Shown in pieces: positions 23,116 to 34,960 of a DNA stretch of 64,000 nucleotides. A model generated the notes under the pieces. It was not told where the DNA came from and searched no databases. It saw nothing but the letters and a program-made list of their open reading frames with translations. The translations under genes and the position numbers were made by a program. The DNA comes from Selaginella tamariscina. Lineage: Eukaryota; Streptophyta; Lycopodiopsida; Selaginellales; Selaginellaceae. Within the stretch, counting starts at the first letter, position 1, and each line of letters begins with the position of its first letter. Where the stretch lies: assembly GCA_003024785.1 (NCBI GenBank), contig PUQB01000064.1, forward strand, positions 248,001-312,000, given 5' to 3'.

Positions 23116-26100
23116 TTATTTCTGATCATCATTACCAACAGTTTGAGACCTCGCCTCAAACTCATTCACTACCTCCATCGCGTTCTGCAGATTCTCCAAT
23201 GGTTCCCATGTCGACTCGCATGCCGGGTAACCTTTCCACTTAACAAGATATTCACGTTTACGTTTTCGTCGTCCATGAATGTTCCTCCCCTTTAATATCG
23301 CCTCAACTTCAAATTCTTTTTCCTCACCAACTAATTCTGGCGGCGGACGTAAACTACGATATCTATCCGGATGTTTCTCATCCTTGTGGAATGGCTCGAG
23401 TAAACTGACATGAAACACATTGTGTATTCCTTCCAACTCTGGAGGAAGATCTAACCCATAAGCCACTTTCCCTACTTGCTTCACCACCTTGTATGGACCT
23501 ATGTAGTGCGATAGAAACTTCCTCGAAAGAGTCGTTGGAACCCTCAGTTTTTGGTACTCAACAATACCATATCCCCAACCTGATACTCTACATCCCGTCG
23601 ATGTTTATCGTACTGCTGACGATACCTTTCCTGTGCTGCAGCCATCGCTTGACTTCCCATGTCCGATACAACTGTCCAGTGAACTCTGCTACAGATGGAA
23701 CTCGATTGACATCGTCTTTCGGTAACACCATACTCTGAGGAATACCACCCTTATTCCCCGTTAACACTTCCATCGGGCTACACCGATCGCAGTGTGTGTC
23801 GAGTTATTGTAACATATCTCAGCCATATCCAAGTGTTCAGCCCAATCAAGTTGATCACCTTGAACATAGCATCTGAGATAGTCCTCGACTTGTCGGTTTA
23901 CCCTCTCCGTCTGACCATCCGTTTGTGGATGATAAGCCGTACTAAACCTCAGCATCGTCCCAAATTGCTTGAACAACGTTCCCCAAAACTTGCCAGTAAA
24001 TCGAGGATCCCGGTCTGAGATCATCGTTTCCGGTAGCCCTCGCACTCTTACGACTTCGTGGAAGAACAACTTTGCTGCTTGTTTTGCATTCACTGTCTCT
24101 ACAGTTGGAATGAAATGAGCAACCTTTGAAAATCGATCGACCACCACCATAAGAGCATTGAAACCACAAGATTTTGGCAATCCCATGATAAAGTCCAAAG
24201 TAACACTTTGAAATGGCCGCTCTGGAATCGGTATACATTGTAACTTCCCAGCTCGTTTTTGCGAACGACTTTTCACTTGTTGACATGTGGGGCATGTCTT
24301 GACATACTTGGCAACATCGTCTATCATACCCGGCCAATAGAATCCCTGTTTCAACAAAGCCAACGTCTTGTGCCTTCCACCATGCCCTGCCAAAGGAACG
24401 TCGTGATGCTCTCTTAATAGCCTCTCCCTCCATGTCCCTTCTGGAACATAGAGTCTCTTTTCTTTATAATAAAGAACTCCATCTCGTACTGCAAAATGGG
24501 CCTGTTTGAGTGCATCCATTCGACTTTCTATTCCTGCTGGAATATTACCATCTCTTCGTAATTGATGAACTTGTTTCCTCTTTGCCACCAGGCTCAAAGC
24601 TTCCTTGGCAAACTTGTCCTGAGGATACGCCGTCACAAATTCATCCACCAAAGTTGACACGGGTGCTGACATAATACGAAGATGACCCTTTCTACTGAGT
24701 GCATCAGCTACCACATTGTCCTTTCCCGCCTTATGTCTGATTTCAGGCTGAAATCGTGCCAACTTCTGCTGCCATCTAGCATACTTTGGTGATAGCTTCG
24801 GCTGCGTTTCAAAATACCTTAGAGTTACACTATCTGTCCAAACCACAGTGCCATGACTTGGAAGATAATGACGCCAATACTCCAAGGAAGCAACAATAGC
24901 ATACATCTCCTTTTCGTGAGTAGGCCATCGAGTTTGCGCGGCATCTAACTTTTCGAGAAGGAAAGGATGTCCTTTCAAACACCACCAATTGCAAAGTCGG
25001 AAGCGTCACATTCTACTTCAAAGGGATCTTCAAAGATGGGCAACTGCAAAACTGGCTCAGAAGAGATAGCCTCTTTGAGTTTGACGAATGCACGTTGGCA
25101 CTCTGGAGTCCAATGCCATGGAATGTTTTCGTAAGATCTGTCAATGGGGCCGCTATCTGAGTAACCCTTTATGAATCTTCGGTAATACCCTGTCAGACCA
25201 AGAAATGATCTAACTTCATGCACGTCTTTTAAGTCATCCACTCAGTAATAGCTTGAATTTTCTTTGGGTCCATGGCAACCTCCCACCTGAGATCAAGTGT
25301 CCCAAGAAATCTATCTTGGTTTGACCAAACGCACACTTGCTTTCTTTAGCATACAACTGGTTCTCTCTCAACCTCTGAAACACTTTTTCTAAGTGTTCCA
25401 CATGTTCTTCAATTGTCGAACTGAAAACCAGAATGTCATCAATATACACCACCACGAACTCGTCTAGATAGTCTCTAAACACATCATCCATCATTGTGCA
25501 AAAAGTTGCTGGAGCATTGCACAACCCGAATGGCAAGACTAGAAACTCAAATGATCCATAACGCGTTCGAAAAGCGGTCTTCTCAATGTCATTCTCTGCT
25601 ACCCGAATCTGATGGTACCCAGACCTCAAGTCTATTCTTGAAAAGTACTTTGCTTTTGATAGTCTATCAAACAAGTCGTCCACTCGCGGAAGAGGATACT
25701 TGTTTTTGATAGTTATCGCGTTCAGTGCTCGATAGTCCACACACATTCGCATCGTACCATCCTTTTTCATTACAAACAAGATCGGTGCACCATATGGTGA
25801 TCGACTAGGTCGAATGTGTCCTCGACCAACCAATTCCGTCAGCTGTCTCTTCAATTCAATCAACTCTTGAGGATTTAACCGATATGGGGCTCTTGCCGGT
25901 GGAGACGAACCCGGCAAAACCTCTATTCTGTGGTCCACAGCTCGACGTGGAGGTAACTCAGGCGGCAAATCTTCCGGTAACACATCCCTAAACATGTTCA
26001 AGACTTCCAAAATAGGTTCGGGAACAGTTCTTGACCATCTCCTATTTTGACTTCACCAGTATCCAAAACCATTGCAAGAAACACACGTTCCCGATGTCTA

Positions 26101-26813
26101 ACTGCTTTACGCAACTGAGTCAAGGTAAGGAACATAGGATTCCAATCCTTATCAGTTAGCGTTTCCATTCTGAGCGTCGTTTTTCTAATGGCTTCTTTAT
26201 CTGCTGCAAGCGTGATTCGATTATCTCCGGAACCCCTCATTTCGATTACATGTTTATGGAACCATTCCATACCCAGAACAAAGTCAAACCCCGTCATATT
26301 CAAGACAACTAAGTCTAGCTTAGCCTTCCAATCTTTGATTTGGACAGGAACTGCCCTTGCTATATTATTAGTATTTTGAGAACCTTTGCCAAAATTGATC
26401 TTTATTTCACACATCTTTATTACATCCAAATTCAATCGACGAGCTAGACTAGTCGATATGAAGTTGTATGTTGCTCCAGTATCGATCATCATTCGGACTC
26501 GGTCCCCTCGTATCCTTCCTGTCAAATATAGCAAAGGGTCAGTTTTGTCTTGAATAGCGAATAAGGCAGGTTGTGTCTGGCACAACATTACCTCTTCTGA
26601 CTCATCTTCCGGATCTTCAAGCGTTTCTGGTTCAGCAACTTCCTCTTCTACCATCGCCTTGAAATGTCCTGATTGTTGTGAGGGTGCCGGACACTCTTTA
26701 GCAAAATGACCAGGCTTGTTACAATTATAACATTTCACGACCCCGCCTGCGGAACGCGGGGGAGCAGACTTTGGAGCCGATCCTTTGGTCTGCTGAGGAG
26801 GTGGTAACGCCAA
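23116..26813 (-). CDS. pol: Element A pol: protease-RT-RNase H-integrase-chromodomain
   Basis: Reading right to left: a zinc knuckle [14 protein letters not shown] (C-x2-C-x4-H-x4-C, about 26700-26740, formally the gag end), then an aspartic protease with [10 protein letters not shown] (25998-26813). Reverse transcriptase has the active-site [10 protein letters not shown] and [10 protein letters not shown] (25234-26010). RNase H/connection has [11 protein letters not shown] (24975-25241) and continues in 23761-24978, where the integrase follows: HHCC zinc finger (HHDVPLAGH ... CPTCQQ), core with [18 protein letters not shown] and [12 protein letters not shown]. The last frame (23116-23487) is the integrase tail with FHVSLLEPF and a chromodomain (EYLVKWKGY...STWEP). 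At least five frame changes interrupt what should be one polyprotein, so as sequenced it is not translatable in one piece. Confidence 0.92.
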
Positions 26814-26858
26814 TGGTTTCCGAAATCCGGTGGGTCTTGATGTGTCCGAAAACTTGAA

Positions 26859-27812
26859 CTACCGACAAAGGGACTTGCACTTCGTTTCGATGGTGATTGA
26901 GTTGGTCGCCTCAAACCTTCTAAACCCAGACTTTGGAGAAAACCTCCTCGATTTAGGTTTTGCTTCCTCCCCTTTGTACAAGTCTTCTAACGACATGCCA
27001 TAAGCAACCTTTTGAGCTGCCTCTTGACATTCCCGATAGCTTGTGGGCTTGTACCTTAAGATCTCCCTTCGCGTTTTCTCATTCAAGCTAGCCATGAAGC
27101 AACTTCGAGCTTCATCATCGCTCATATTTGGCACCAATCGCCGTACACTTTCGAATCGATAAACGTGGTCCATTGGACTTCCCCGAACACCCTGTTGACA
27201 AAGTGCCAGGTCAGCACGCAATCGCAAACCGAGATCATCCGGCATATACTGCTTTTTGATCTCCTTTTTCATGTGCTTCCAGCTGTTTCGGTATCCACGT
27301 TCACCTTCAACAATTCGCCACCAAGTCTTAGCTTCTTCTTTAAGAAACTGCTTGGCACATGCAACCTTTTCTGTCTTTCTCACGAAGCAGCCTCGAAATA
27401 GCTTTCCATATCATACAACCAGTCATCCAAAACCTTGTAATCCTTTGAACCCATGAAATTCGAAGGCTTTACCGGTTTGAATTTACTGGGACCTCCACCA
27501 ACTACTTCCGTCGAAGAATCTGATTCAGAGGAACCTGACTCTGAGTCATGCTTCTTCTTCTTTTCCGTGTGTCTGGTTGCGGAACATCCACTGCTGTATT
27601 CGTTGGAATCCGAACGGCAACATTATCGATTCGGTCGTTCAACCCCAAACATCCCCTCGAAGTTCATTTAGGGCATCCATCATTATTTCTCGCCAACCAG
27701 GTCGTTGTCTAACCCTAGGGGGTCGACCTGGATCAGCCTCATCCATCTCCTCATTTTGAGCCTCTGCGACAGCCCTCTCTGCCTCAGGCTCTGGTTGCTT
27801 TCTTTTGCTCAT
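26859..27812 (-). CDS. gag: Element A gag (frameshifted)
   Basis: Starts at 27812 with MSKRKQPEPEAERA and runs to about 27640, where the frame is lost. The middle part around 27400-27560 reads in another frame (acidic, then FMGSKDYKVLDDWLYDMESY-like sequence), and the capsid core resumes at 27383-26859 (AKTWWRIVEGERGYRNSWKH and PMDHVYRFESV), typical of the retrotransposon gag domain. The zinc knuckle follows in the next frame. Gag forms the particle that holds the RNA. The breaks look like single-base indels. Confidence 0.82.
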
Positions 27813-28125
27813 CGTATTGAACCCTAGTGTCAACACTCGGAGAATATGCTTGGAATATTCCCAATGTGAAACTGGAAACACCCTGCACAGGTTGTACACC
27901 CACACACATCAGCTTAAACTAGCATAAGACTTTCGGACATACCTAGAATCTCACGCCGACTCACTGAGCAAGTGTTCTCCGAAGTTTGACAACTCACAGG
28001 ATCAAACTCTCTGCGCAGAATACAGACATGTCAACCGAAAGCAATAGAGTATATCAAGAATTTAGAGTTATCTAAACATTGAAACACCCTATACTTAAGG
28101 CAGTCCTACTGACCGCAGAGAACTT

Positions 28126-28137
28126 GCTCCGATACCA
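28126..28137 (-). promoter_or_regulatory. Primer-binding site of element A (tRNA-iMet type)
   Basis: In sense orientation TGGTATCGGAGC lies two bases inside the 5' LTR. The common plant site for initiator-methionine tRNA is TGGTATCAGAGC, so there is one mismatch. This contrasts with element B, which has no such site. Confidence 0.85.
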
Positions 28138-28139
28138 AT

Positions 28140-29107
28140 TGTCAGAGTTTTTACCTGGTGCCACAAAGGCGGCTTGCCAGGTGCCAACCCTGGAATCCCC
28201 TCTCTGGAAACCCCACGGAATCTGGTAAAGTAACCCGTATTAGGAACCCAAGCCTTAGGAACTCAAACCCCTAACTGACTAAGTCCACGAACGAGACTCA
28301 CCTTGTGAATCAGGATACACGGACTAGCCGAGCTTTAGGTGTCGTTCCTAGCTTGGCGTGGTTGAGGCGGCCGGAGCAAGGCCTCAACCACTAGTTCTGC
28401 GGAACGTGAACTCGGGCAATACCTTTGAGCTTGCGAGCAGGTTTTCGGACCAAGGAATCTGGCTAACTCCTTGGAAGTGACGTGCCCTTCTCAAAGGCAA
28501 GATCCTGCCAACGATAAGGATAGTCTAACCCTAGGGTGGGTTGTACCCCTGTCGTGTGGAAGTTTGGGCGGCACAACAGAGGGTTGCACCTTGACGACAC
28601 AAGCTTAGCTTGCACCGGTAGGAGGTTAACGAGCTCTCTTTTGAACCCAGGAAGCCTCACTACATATACTCTACCTTATTTATGTGACGGACCCCCCCCC
28701 CCTGTTTACCTAAATGAGTAAGTGGGCTGGCACGGAAATGCCAGCCCTTAGAGAAACTGGTTGTCCTAACCTAACCCTAAACCTAACCCCTAGGGGGGGT
28801 ATTAGGGCGTGGGGTTAGGGCAACCCTAGGGTTAGGTCAACCCTAGGAGTGTCCCTAACCCTTATTTTGACAAGCTATACTTTATAACCTAGAACGTCAA
28901 ACGGGGGAGAGTTTCTAGAAGGTAAGTTCTAGCTTCACCTAGAGTTTCCTGCAAATACCTAATGACACCCGGCCGGACCATCACCAGATACCCAAGTGCA
29001 CTAAGTGGGCCTGTTTCCTACTACATCTAGGGTTCGTCACACAACTCGGTAGGTAACAACAGTCAAACCCCAAAGTAAAGGGTTGAGTCATAGTAAAAAC
29101 TATGACA
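28140..29107 (-). repeat. 5' LTR of element A
   Basis: 968 bp, TG...CA ends, nearly identical to the 3' LTR. It carries the same hairpin at its sense start, telomere-like words, C/G homopolymer tract (about 28691-28702 plus strand) and CATAAATAAGG motif, from which transcription of the element probably starts. It is followed by ctcaa (29108-29112). Confidence 0.93.
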
Positions 29108-29787
29108 CTCAACCTCTGCCTCATCCCACCTTCGGGGTAGCCTACCCTTAACATTGGTGAATCTATGCTTAAGAGGTCTTATTGAATTGCATGTACCCCT
29201 ATTGTCTAGAAGTTGAGGTAGCACAATAGAGGGTTATGCCTTGACGACACAAGTTAAAGCTTGCACCAGTAGAAGAATAACAAGCTCTTGTTAGGAACCC
29301 ATGAACTTTCCTACTACATACTCTACCTTATTTATGTGACAAAGCTCCCCCCTCTTTTCCTATATGTGTAAGTGGGCTAACACAAGATGCTAGCCCTTAG
29401 TTATGAGATGATTTCCAACTAAATCTAACTCCTACCCCTAACCCCTACCTGAGGGGGTGGGATTTTAGGACGTGGGTTAGGGAAAACCTAAGGTTAGGTC
29501 AACCCTAGGTGTGTTCCTAACCTTACTTAACATGCCAAATTCATTTGAACTTAACCAAAAACCTAACTGAGACATCAAAATTAGGGGTAAATTTTTAGAA
29601 GGTAAGTTCTAGCTTCGCTTAGAGTTTATATTTAATGATACTTGGTTGGACCATTACTAGATACCCAAGTGCAGTAAGTGGGCATGTTTCCTACTACATC
29701 TAGGATTTATCAACATAAAAAAGTATAAGGTAACAACAATTAACGTCTAAAGTAAAAGAGAGTCATAGTAAAAATTATGACACCTTT

Positions 29788-31433
29788 GGCAACTAGTAAA
29801 CTCAAGTAAGCAAACATGAACTAGGTTTTGTTCTCACTTTTGCAATTGTCCATTTAAAGCAATAATGTTTTTGCTAAAGTTTTGATAGTGAAGGTGAAGT
29901 AGAAGCTTTTAATAATGAAGGTGAAGTGGAAGCTTTGAGGTGAAGGTGAACTGGAAGCTTCTGATTATGGAAGTGGGAAATGAATAAAAGATATTAGTGT
30001 TGTGTTTTGGTTTGCCTTATCCATTTCCTTGTGAACTTTGAGCAATTTCGAGTCCATTACAATTAAGTGCAAGGGTTGTTTGTACTCATTGTTGTCTTTT
30101 AGGTCTTTGGTGTATCATTTCTTATAATTTTTAAGGTTCACAAAACACTTGACAAGTGACCTAATTGTGAAGTTTGGATCACTTGGCCATGTGGTAATGA
30201 GAAATTGCCATATGTACCATCATGGCCATGTGTCAATATCCAAGATAATGAGATAGACAATTGGATTTCTCCATGCAAACTCTTTGTGTCCTTGGAATGC
30301 AAGTTTTTTGCTAATCCATTTTATTAATAATAACATAAAGGTACTTGGATAGGTTTTGTGACGATTGTTGTCGGTTTGCATAGTACACACTTTAACAACT
30401 CTTTTTCTTATTGATGTGGACATTTGCTAACAGTATGCTTCGAGCTCAACCATGTTCTTGACAACTCGAATATTCACTTTAGGGAGATACACCTATCACA
30501 TTTGGGGAAGCAGTTATGCTTTGCAATGGTGACATTTTTAAATTCGGAGTTCCACAACTTGTTGAAGGTGGACAAGCTAATTAGTTGAGCACCCATTAGC
30601 TTTATAATTTCATTGGTTTTCTCATAAATTGTCTCTTGGGTGTATGTTAATGGGATCACCTTTTAAGTCTCCCTAATGACTTCATTTGTCATGATGCTCT
30701 TGTGGGGCATTGAGTTAGCCATGTTATCTACAAAATCTCTAATGACTTACATAGCTGCTAATACATGAAACTTGGTTTTATCTAAGTTAGAATTGCCATG
30801 TTCATCACATCTTCAATTGTCCATTCAATCACTCTTGTATTTGAATTGCACATATTAACAAGATATCAAATTAAAAGTACATGCCATTGGATGTTACTTA
30901 AAGAATGTGAATCTTGATATGTTGTATCGTATACTATGCCTTTGTACAAAAATACATCTTTCAAACACTAGACCCCAATTTGTATCATCTTGACCATTTA
31001 TGTTAATAGCTTCACATAGGGCACCATACAGATGTTGCACCTTTTCACTTCAAGATAACTGGTGATGTGTGGTTTGTGTTTGTAAGATTGCTTTACACTC
31101 GGCATGCTGACAATAATGACTATTGTAACAATCCACTAATGCAATGTGTGGTATGGAATCTCTTGCAATCTTATCCAATCGTAACTTATTTGGTTTTGAC
31201 ACCTAATGGTGGAAACATACTTGCACTTTCGTGTTTTTAAGATGTTTGATAATGACTCAAGGTGTCCATTTGAATCTTAACTAGTATCTAACAAAGTAGA
31301 GAATTCACTTCCGTTTAGGCATTTCAACTGAGAAACAAGCCATCACACAAGTTCATTCTGGTAAAATTAAGAGCCACGACTATGATTTCTTTGATAACCA
31401 CATTTATTTGGTAATTGCCTAATTTCTCATTTA
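29788..31433 (-). pseudogene. Possible decayed DNA-transposon coding region
   Basis: AT-rich, mostly without recognisable content. On the minus strand two frames, 30474-30659 and 30220-30423, resemble TE-encoded proteins with a pattern such as FNKLWNSEFKNVTIAKHNCF followed by PKCDRC (a CxxC pair). This is a general resemblance to uncharacterised transposon proteins, not a firm family match. Short GAAGGTGAAGTGGAAGCTT-type tandem repeats occur at 29885-29965. No intact gene. Confidence 0.3.
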
Positions 31434-31966
31434 TGTCATAGTTTTTACTATGACTACACTTATTTTGGAAGTTAATTATTGTTACTTATTGAACTATGTT
31501 AACAACCCCTAGGTGTTAAGGAATCATGCCCACTTAGTGCACTTAAGTATCTAGTGATGGTCTAATCGTGTGTCATTAATTACTTTCATGAAACTCTAGG
31601 TGAAGCTAGCACCTCCATTTAAAAAACTTTGGTTGACAGCTAGGTGCTCCTCAGTAATTACTTTCATGAAACTTTAAGTGAAGCTAGCACCTCCATTTAG
31701 AAAACTTTGGTTGATAGCTGGGTGCTCCTCAGTAATTACTTTTATGAAACTCTAGGTGAAGCTAGCACCTCCATTTAAAAAACTTTGGTTGACAGTTGGG
31801 TGCTCCTCAGTAATTACTTTTATGAAACTCTAGGTGAAGCTAGCACCTCCATTTAAAAAACTTTGGTTGACAGTTGGGTGCTCCTCAGTAATTACTTTTA
31901 TGAAACTCTAGGTGAAGCTAGCACCTCCATTTAAAAAACTTTGGTTGACAGCTAGGTGCTCCTTAG
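31434..31966 (+). repeat. LTR fragment amplified into a 5 x 78-bp tandem array
   Basis: Begins tgtcatagtttttactatgac, the sense start of an A/C LTR, and follows it for about 140 bp. From 31577 a 78-bp unit (start taattacttt, containing gaaactctaggtgaagctag) is repeated five times without a gap at 31577, 31655, 31733, 31811 and 31889. The copies are nearly identical, so the expansion is recent or homogenised. Confidence 0.88.
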
Positions 31967-31979
31967 CAACAAGGTCCTG

Positions 31980-32175
31980 AGAGGATGGCCGGAGGTTTAC
32001 AGGGGGACAACCGGGAGAATGTTGAAGGTTCAATGAGGAAGGCCAGAGGTCCACAAGGGACAACCGGAGGTCTTGGGAGGAGGGCCAGAGGTCCATAGGG
32101 GAACGGCCAAAGGTCTGTGGAGGACGACCGGAGGTCCACAAGGGGACGGCTAGAGGTTTGCAGGAGGATGACCAT
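31980..32175. repeat. G-rich minisatellite
   Basis: A phrase like 'gaccggaggtccacaagggg' recurs about six times with variation (31985-32165). It is purine- and G-rich, unlike the AT-rich surroundings. Short minus-strand frames through it are repeat artefacts rich in S, P and L. Confidence 0.65.
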
Positions 32176-32708
32176 GGGCATTATGAGCCCTAGTTATGGC
32201 AGTGACAATGTGGTCATCATGAGGAAGGACGATATAAGTGGCCATCATAAGATTCCAAGAAGTAAGTAAATGATGGTGACATGGTTGATTACTAACAATT
32301 GGACCACGTAGCAAGTGTTGATCAGACTATAGAGAGATCGACTTCAACACAGGGGATCAAAGGAACTTACATTTATATAGGGTTTTCAGCAAACTCCCAC
32401 AACAACAAGTAGCAGGGCGCCCATGGCTACACTAATAGCCAGGGAGCACCCAATCTTAGAATAGACCAATGTAGCATATATCTTAACATAGTTAGATAGG
32501 CTCTTCCCCTTCATATGGGAGATGGAAGTATTCCTCTTTTTTTGAATAGATTCTAATTCTTCTCCTCCATAATATGCTATAGGTGATCATTGAATAACTA
32601 TTGGCCATGGGGCTTACAAACAGCCATGGCTTTTTATCCACCACTAGACCCAACAAACCCAATTTGTTTAGCGACTAGAAGGGTGGACTACATTAGAGGA
32701 ACTCCCTC
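32176..32708. other. Unassigned spacer
   Basis: No gene, LTR or RNA recognised between the minisatellite and the A-type LTR. Confidence 0.45.
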
Positions 32709-33532
32709 TATCATAGTTTTTACTATGACTCGACTCTTTAATTTGGGGGTTAACTGTGTTACCTATCGAGTTGTGTGACGAACCCTAGTTGTAGTGAGAA
32801 ATAGCCATGCTTAATGCACTAAGGTGTTTAGGGGTAGTCCAGCTGGTTTCACTAGGTACCTCGAGAAACTCTAGACGAAGGTAATACTTACCTTAAGGAC
32901 ACCCCTAGAGTTGACCTAACCCTAGGGTTGCCCTAAACCCCCCCCCCCCCCCGAGGTTAGGACAACTCATTTTCTAAGGGCTGACATTTTTCGTGCCAAC
33001 CCACTTACTCACTTAGGAAAACGGGGGGGGCATCACATAAATAAGGTAGAGTATATGTAGTGAGGCTTCCTGGGTTCAAAAGAGAACTCGTTAACCTCCT
33101 ACCGATGCAAAATAAGCTTGTGTCGTCAAGGCGTAACCCTCTGTTGTGCTGCCCTAACTTCCACACGACAAAGGTACGTCCCACCTTTGGGTTAAACTAT
33201 CCTTATCGTTGGCGGGATGTTATTTCCAAGGAGTTAGTCAGATTCCTTGGCTCAAAAACCTACTTGCACGCTCAAAAGGCATTGCCCGAGTTCACATTCT
33301 GCAGAACTAGTGGTTGATGCCTTGCTCTAGCTGCCTCAACCACGCCAAGCTAGGAACGATACCTCGGCTAGTCTGCGTGTTCTGATTCACAAAGGTGAGC
33401 CTCGTTTGTGGACTTGGTCAGCTAGGGGCTTAAGTTCCTAAGGGTTGGGTTCTTAATATGGGTTACTTTACCATATTCCATGGGGTTCTAAAGAGGGGAT
33501 TCGAAGGTTGGCACCTGGCAAGCCACCTGACA
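32709..33532 (+). repeat. 5' LTR of a second A-type element (plus strand)
   Basis: Starts tatcatagtttttactatg (hairpin start with one G to A change), carries a homopolymer C tract (about 32939-32952), a G tract at about 33024-33030 and the CATAAATAAGG motif. It ends ...agccacctgaca with a small internal deletion relative to element A. It is followed by a decayed primer site (attagtagcggagcc, 33533-33547). Confidence 0.85.
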
Positions 33533-33700
33533 ATTAGTAGCGGAGCCTATTCTCTACGGTCAATAGGAGTACTTAAAGTTGTAGGGTGTTTTAGGGTCTA
33601 GTTAGTTCTAAATTCTTGAAGACTTTTGGCTAATGTCTGAATTCTGCGTGGAGAGTTAGTGCTAAGATCTATAACTCTTCAAAGTACACCTACTATGGCA
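33533..33700 (+). mobile_element. 5' internal remnant of an A-type element
   Basis: After the decayed primer site the sequence matches the leader of element A (compare 27960-28139, reverse strand), including the words tctacggtcaatagga and ttctgcgtggagagttag. It stops near 33700, where decayed B sequence begins, so only the 5' end of this element remains. Confidence 0.7.
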
Positions 33701-34955
33701 AGGAAAAAGTAGAAGGAGGAGAAGAGGATTGAAAAACAAGAGAGTCAGATACAGGAGAGGTAAAAGAGGACGTAAGAGTTACTTGAAAAGAAAAGAGATG
33801 AAAAAGAGCAGGATCATTGGCAAGTTCATGCATAATAATGGTAAGAACTCGAAAAGGAGAAGGAAGGAGCTGTGAATGAAAAAGATGAAGGATCTTGGGG
33901 GATGGAACAAAAACAGAGTAATAAAAAAAGAAAGGATTGGGAAAAACTTATGTTGATGTTGACGAGTGTATAAAATTAAAAAGAACCCTATACAGAAGTC
34001 TGTGAATGCACAGAAGTGAAGAGAGCCTGCGAATGTGCTAACGAACTGACATGAGGTGGATCTTGTTGAGGAGGAACCTTCGACATTGATACAGGATTGG
34101 AAAACCGATATAGGAATCCGTGAACTTACATGAGTGGAAAGAGCCTGCGGATGTGTTGATGAACTAACATGAGGTGAATCATGTTGAAGAGGAATCTTCA
34201 ACACTGATACAGGAATAGGCACGGTCAATCCTATAGCTTGTGCTGCCTCAGACACTAAGGTTATATTCTGCACACAGGATTTGCAACCACAAACCATGGC
34301 ATGCCCAAAACGATGGGAGTTGTTCGAGTCTTAATTAAGTTGAAAGAATTCGAACAGTTGAATGCACCATGAGTGCAAGAGAGAGGTGTGGTAGCATGGG
34401 TAACTGCACCAGAAGCAATCAGACGACCATCTGCAACCTTTATAGGAACTGCACGCTTCAACTTCACCACTGGAATGCCATGTTGAGTTGCAAAAGTGTC
34501 GTTCATGAAGCATGCATTTGCACCAGTGTCTAACAGAATAAACTCCTTGACTCTCGATTATTAAGGCAAATGTGTACATGAAACTTGAGTGATGGAATAG
34601 TGTGAGCAGCACCAAATAGTGTGAGCAGCACCAATGGAGCCTGCACCTACATCCAACTTTGCGGCTCCTAGACGAAGTGGACATTGAACTTTTTTTACTG
34701 AACTTCAGCTTCAACTTCACACGTCTTTGGATATGCTACAAGAGATCACGATTCAGAACTTTCTGGTTTTAATAGGACATTTTGTCACCTTGTGTCCTGC
34801 TTCACCACAATACAAGCATAAGTTCTCACCACGACGACATTGCTTCTCAGTAGTTGAAAGTAAGCCACGCTTGTATTTGTCAACCTCCATAGGAATTACT
34901 CCAGAAGGTGTTGTAGAACATGTGCTATAGCTACAGGATTGGCTTGTAGGAACTA
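33701..34955 (-). pseudogene. Older B copy, left part (linker, protease, zinc knuckle)
   Basis: Minus-strand decayed copy of the B region from the proline/serine-rich linker to the gag end. The protease region is visible at 34261-34506 (AAxHGIPVVKLKRA-type sequence ending in VLGMPWFVVANPV). It contains stops and small duplications, for example 'agtgtgagcagcacc' twice at about 34599-34632. Its continuation is on the far side of the young B element (41245-42059). The 3' half of pol and one LTR are missing. Confidence 0.82.
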
Positions 34956-34960
34956 CTAAC

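Larger units (their letters stand above)
21773..29107 (-). mobile_element. Element A: complete Ty3/Gypsy chromovirus
   Basis: A 7,335-bp LTR retrotransposon on the minus strand. It has two LTRs of 969 and 968 bp with TG...CA ends, a target duplication ctcaa (21768-21772 and 29108-29112), a tRNA-iMet-type primer site, a polypurine tract, gag, and pol in the order protease, reverse transcriptase, RNase H, integrase, chromodomain. By eye the two LTRs differ by about eight substitutions plus several small indels, so the insertion is recent. Gag-pol is broken into several frames by small indels. The chromodomain at the integrase end marks it as a chromovirus (Metaviridae, plant Tekay/CRM/Reina-like domain order; exact clade not determined). 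Confidence 0.95.
20721..29782 (-). repeat. Solo C LTR interrupted by element A
   Basis: The left part (20721-21772) begins tgtcagagttttaacccg, and the right part (29113-29782) ends gtaaaaattatgaca. Together they make about 1.72 kb, matching the solo C LTR at 18223-19925. The flanks are ccttt on both sides (20716-20720 and 29783-29787). Element A plus one copy of its duplication interrupts it at position 21772: the reading 'gacaagcctcaa | cctctgcc' is restored across the insertion, as in the intact copy at about 19248. Confidence 0.92.

Noticed and set aside
31577..31966. 78-bp direct repeats as a possible CRISPR or origin iteron array
   Set aside because: Perfectly head-to-tail without spacers and derived from LTR sequence.
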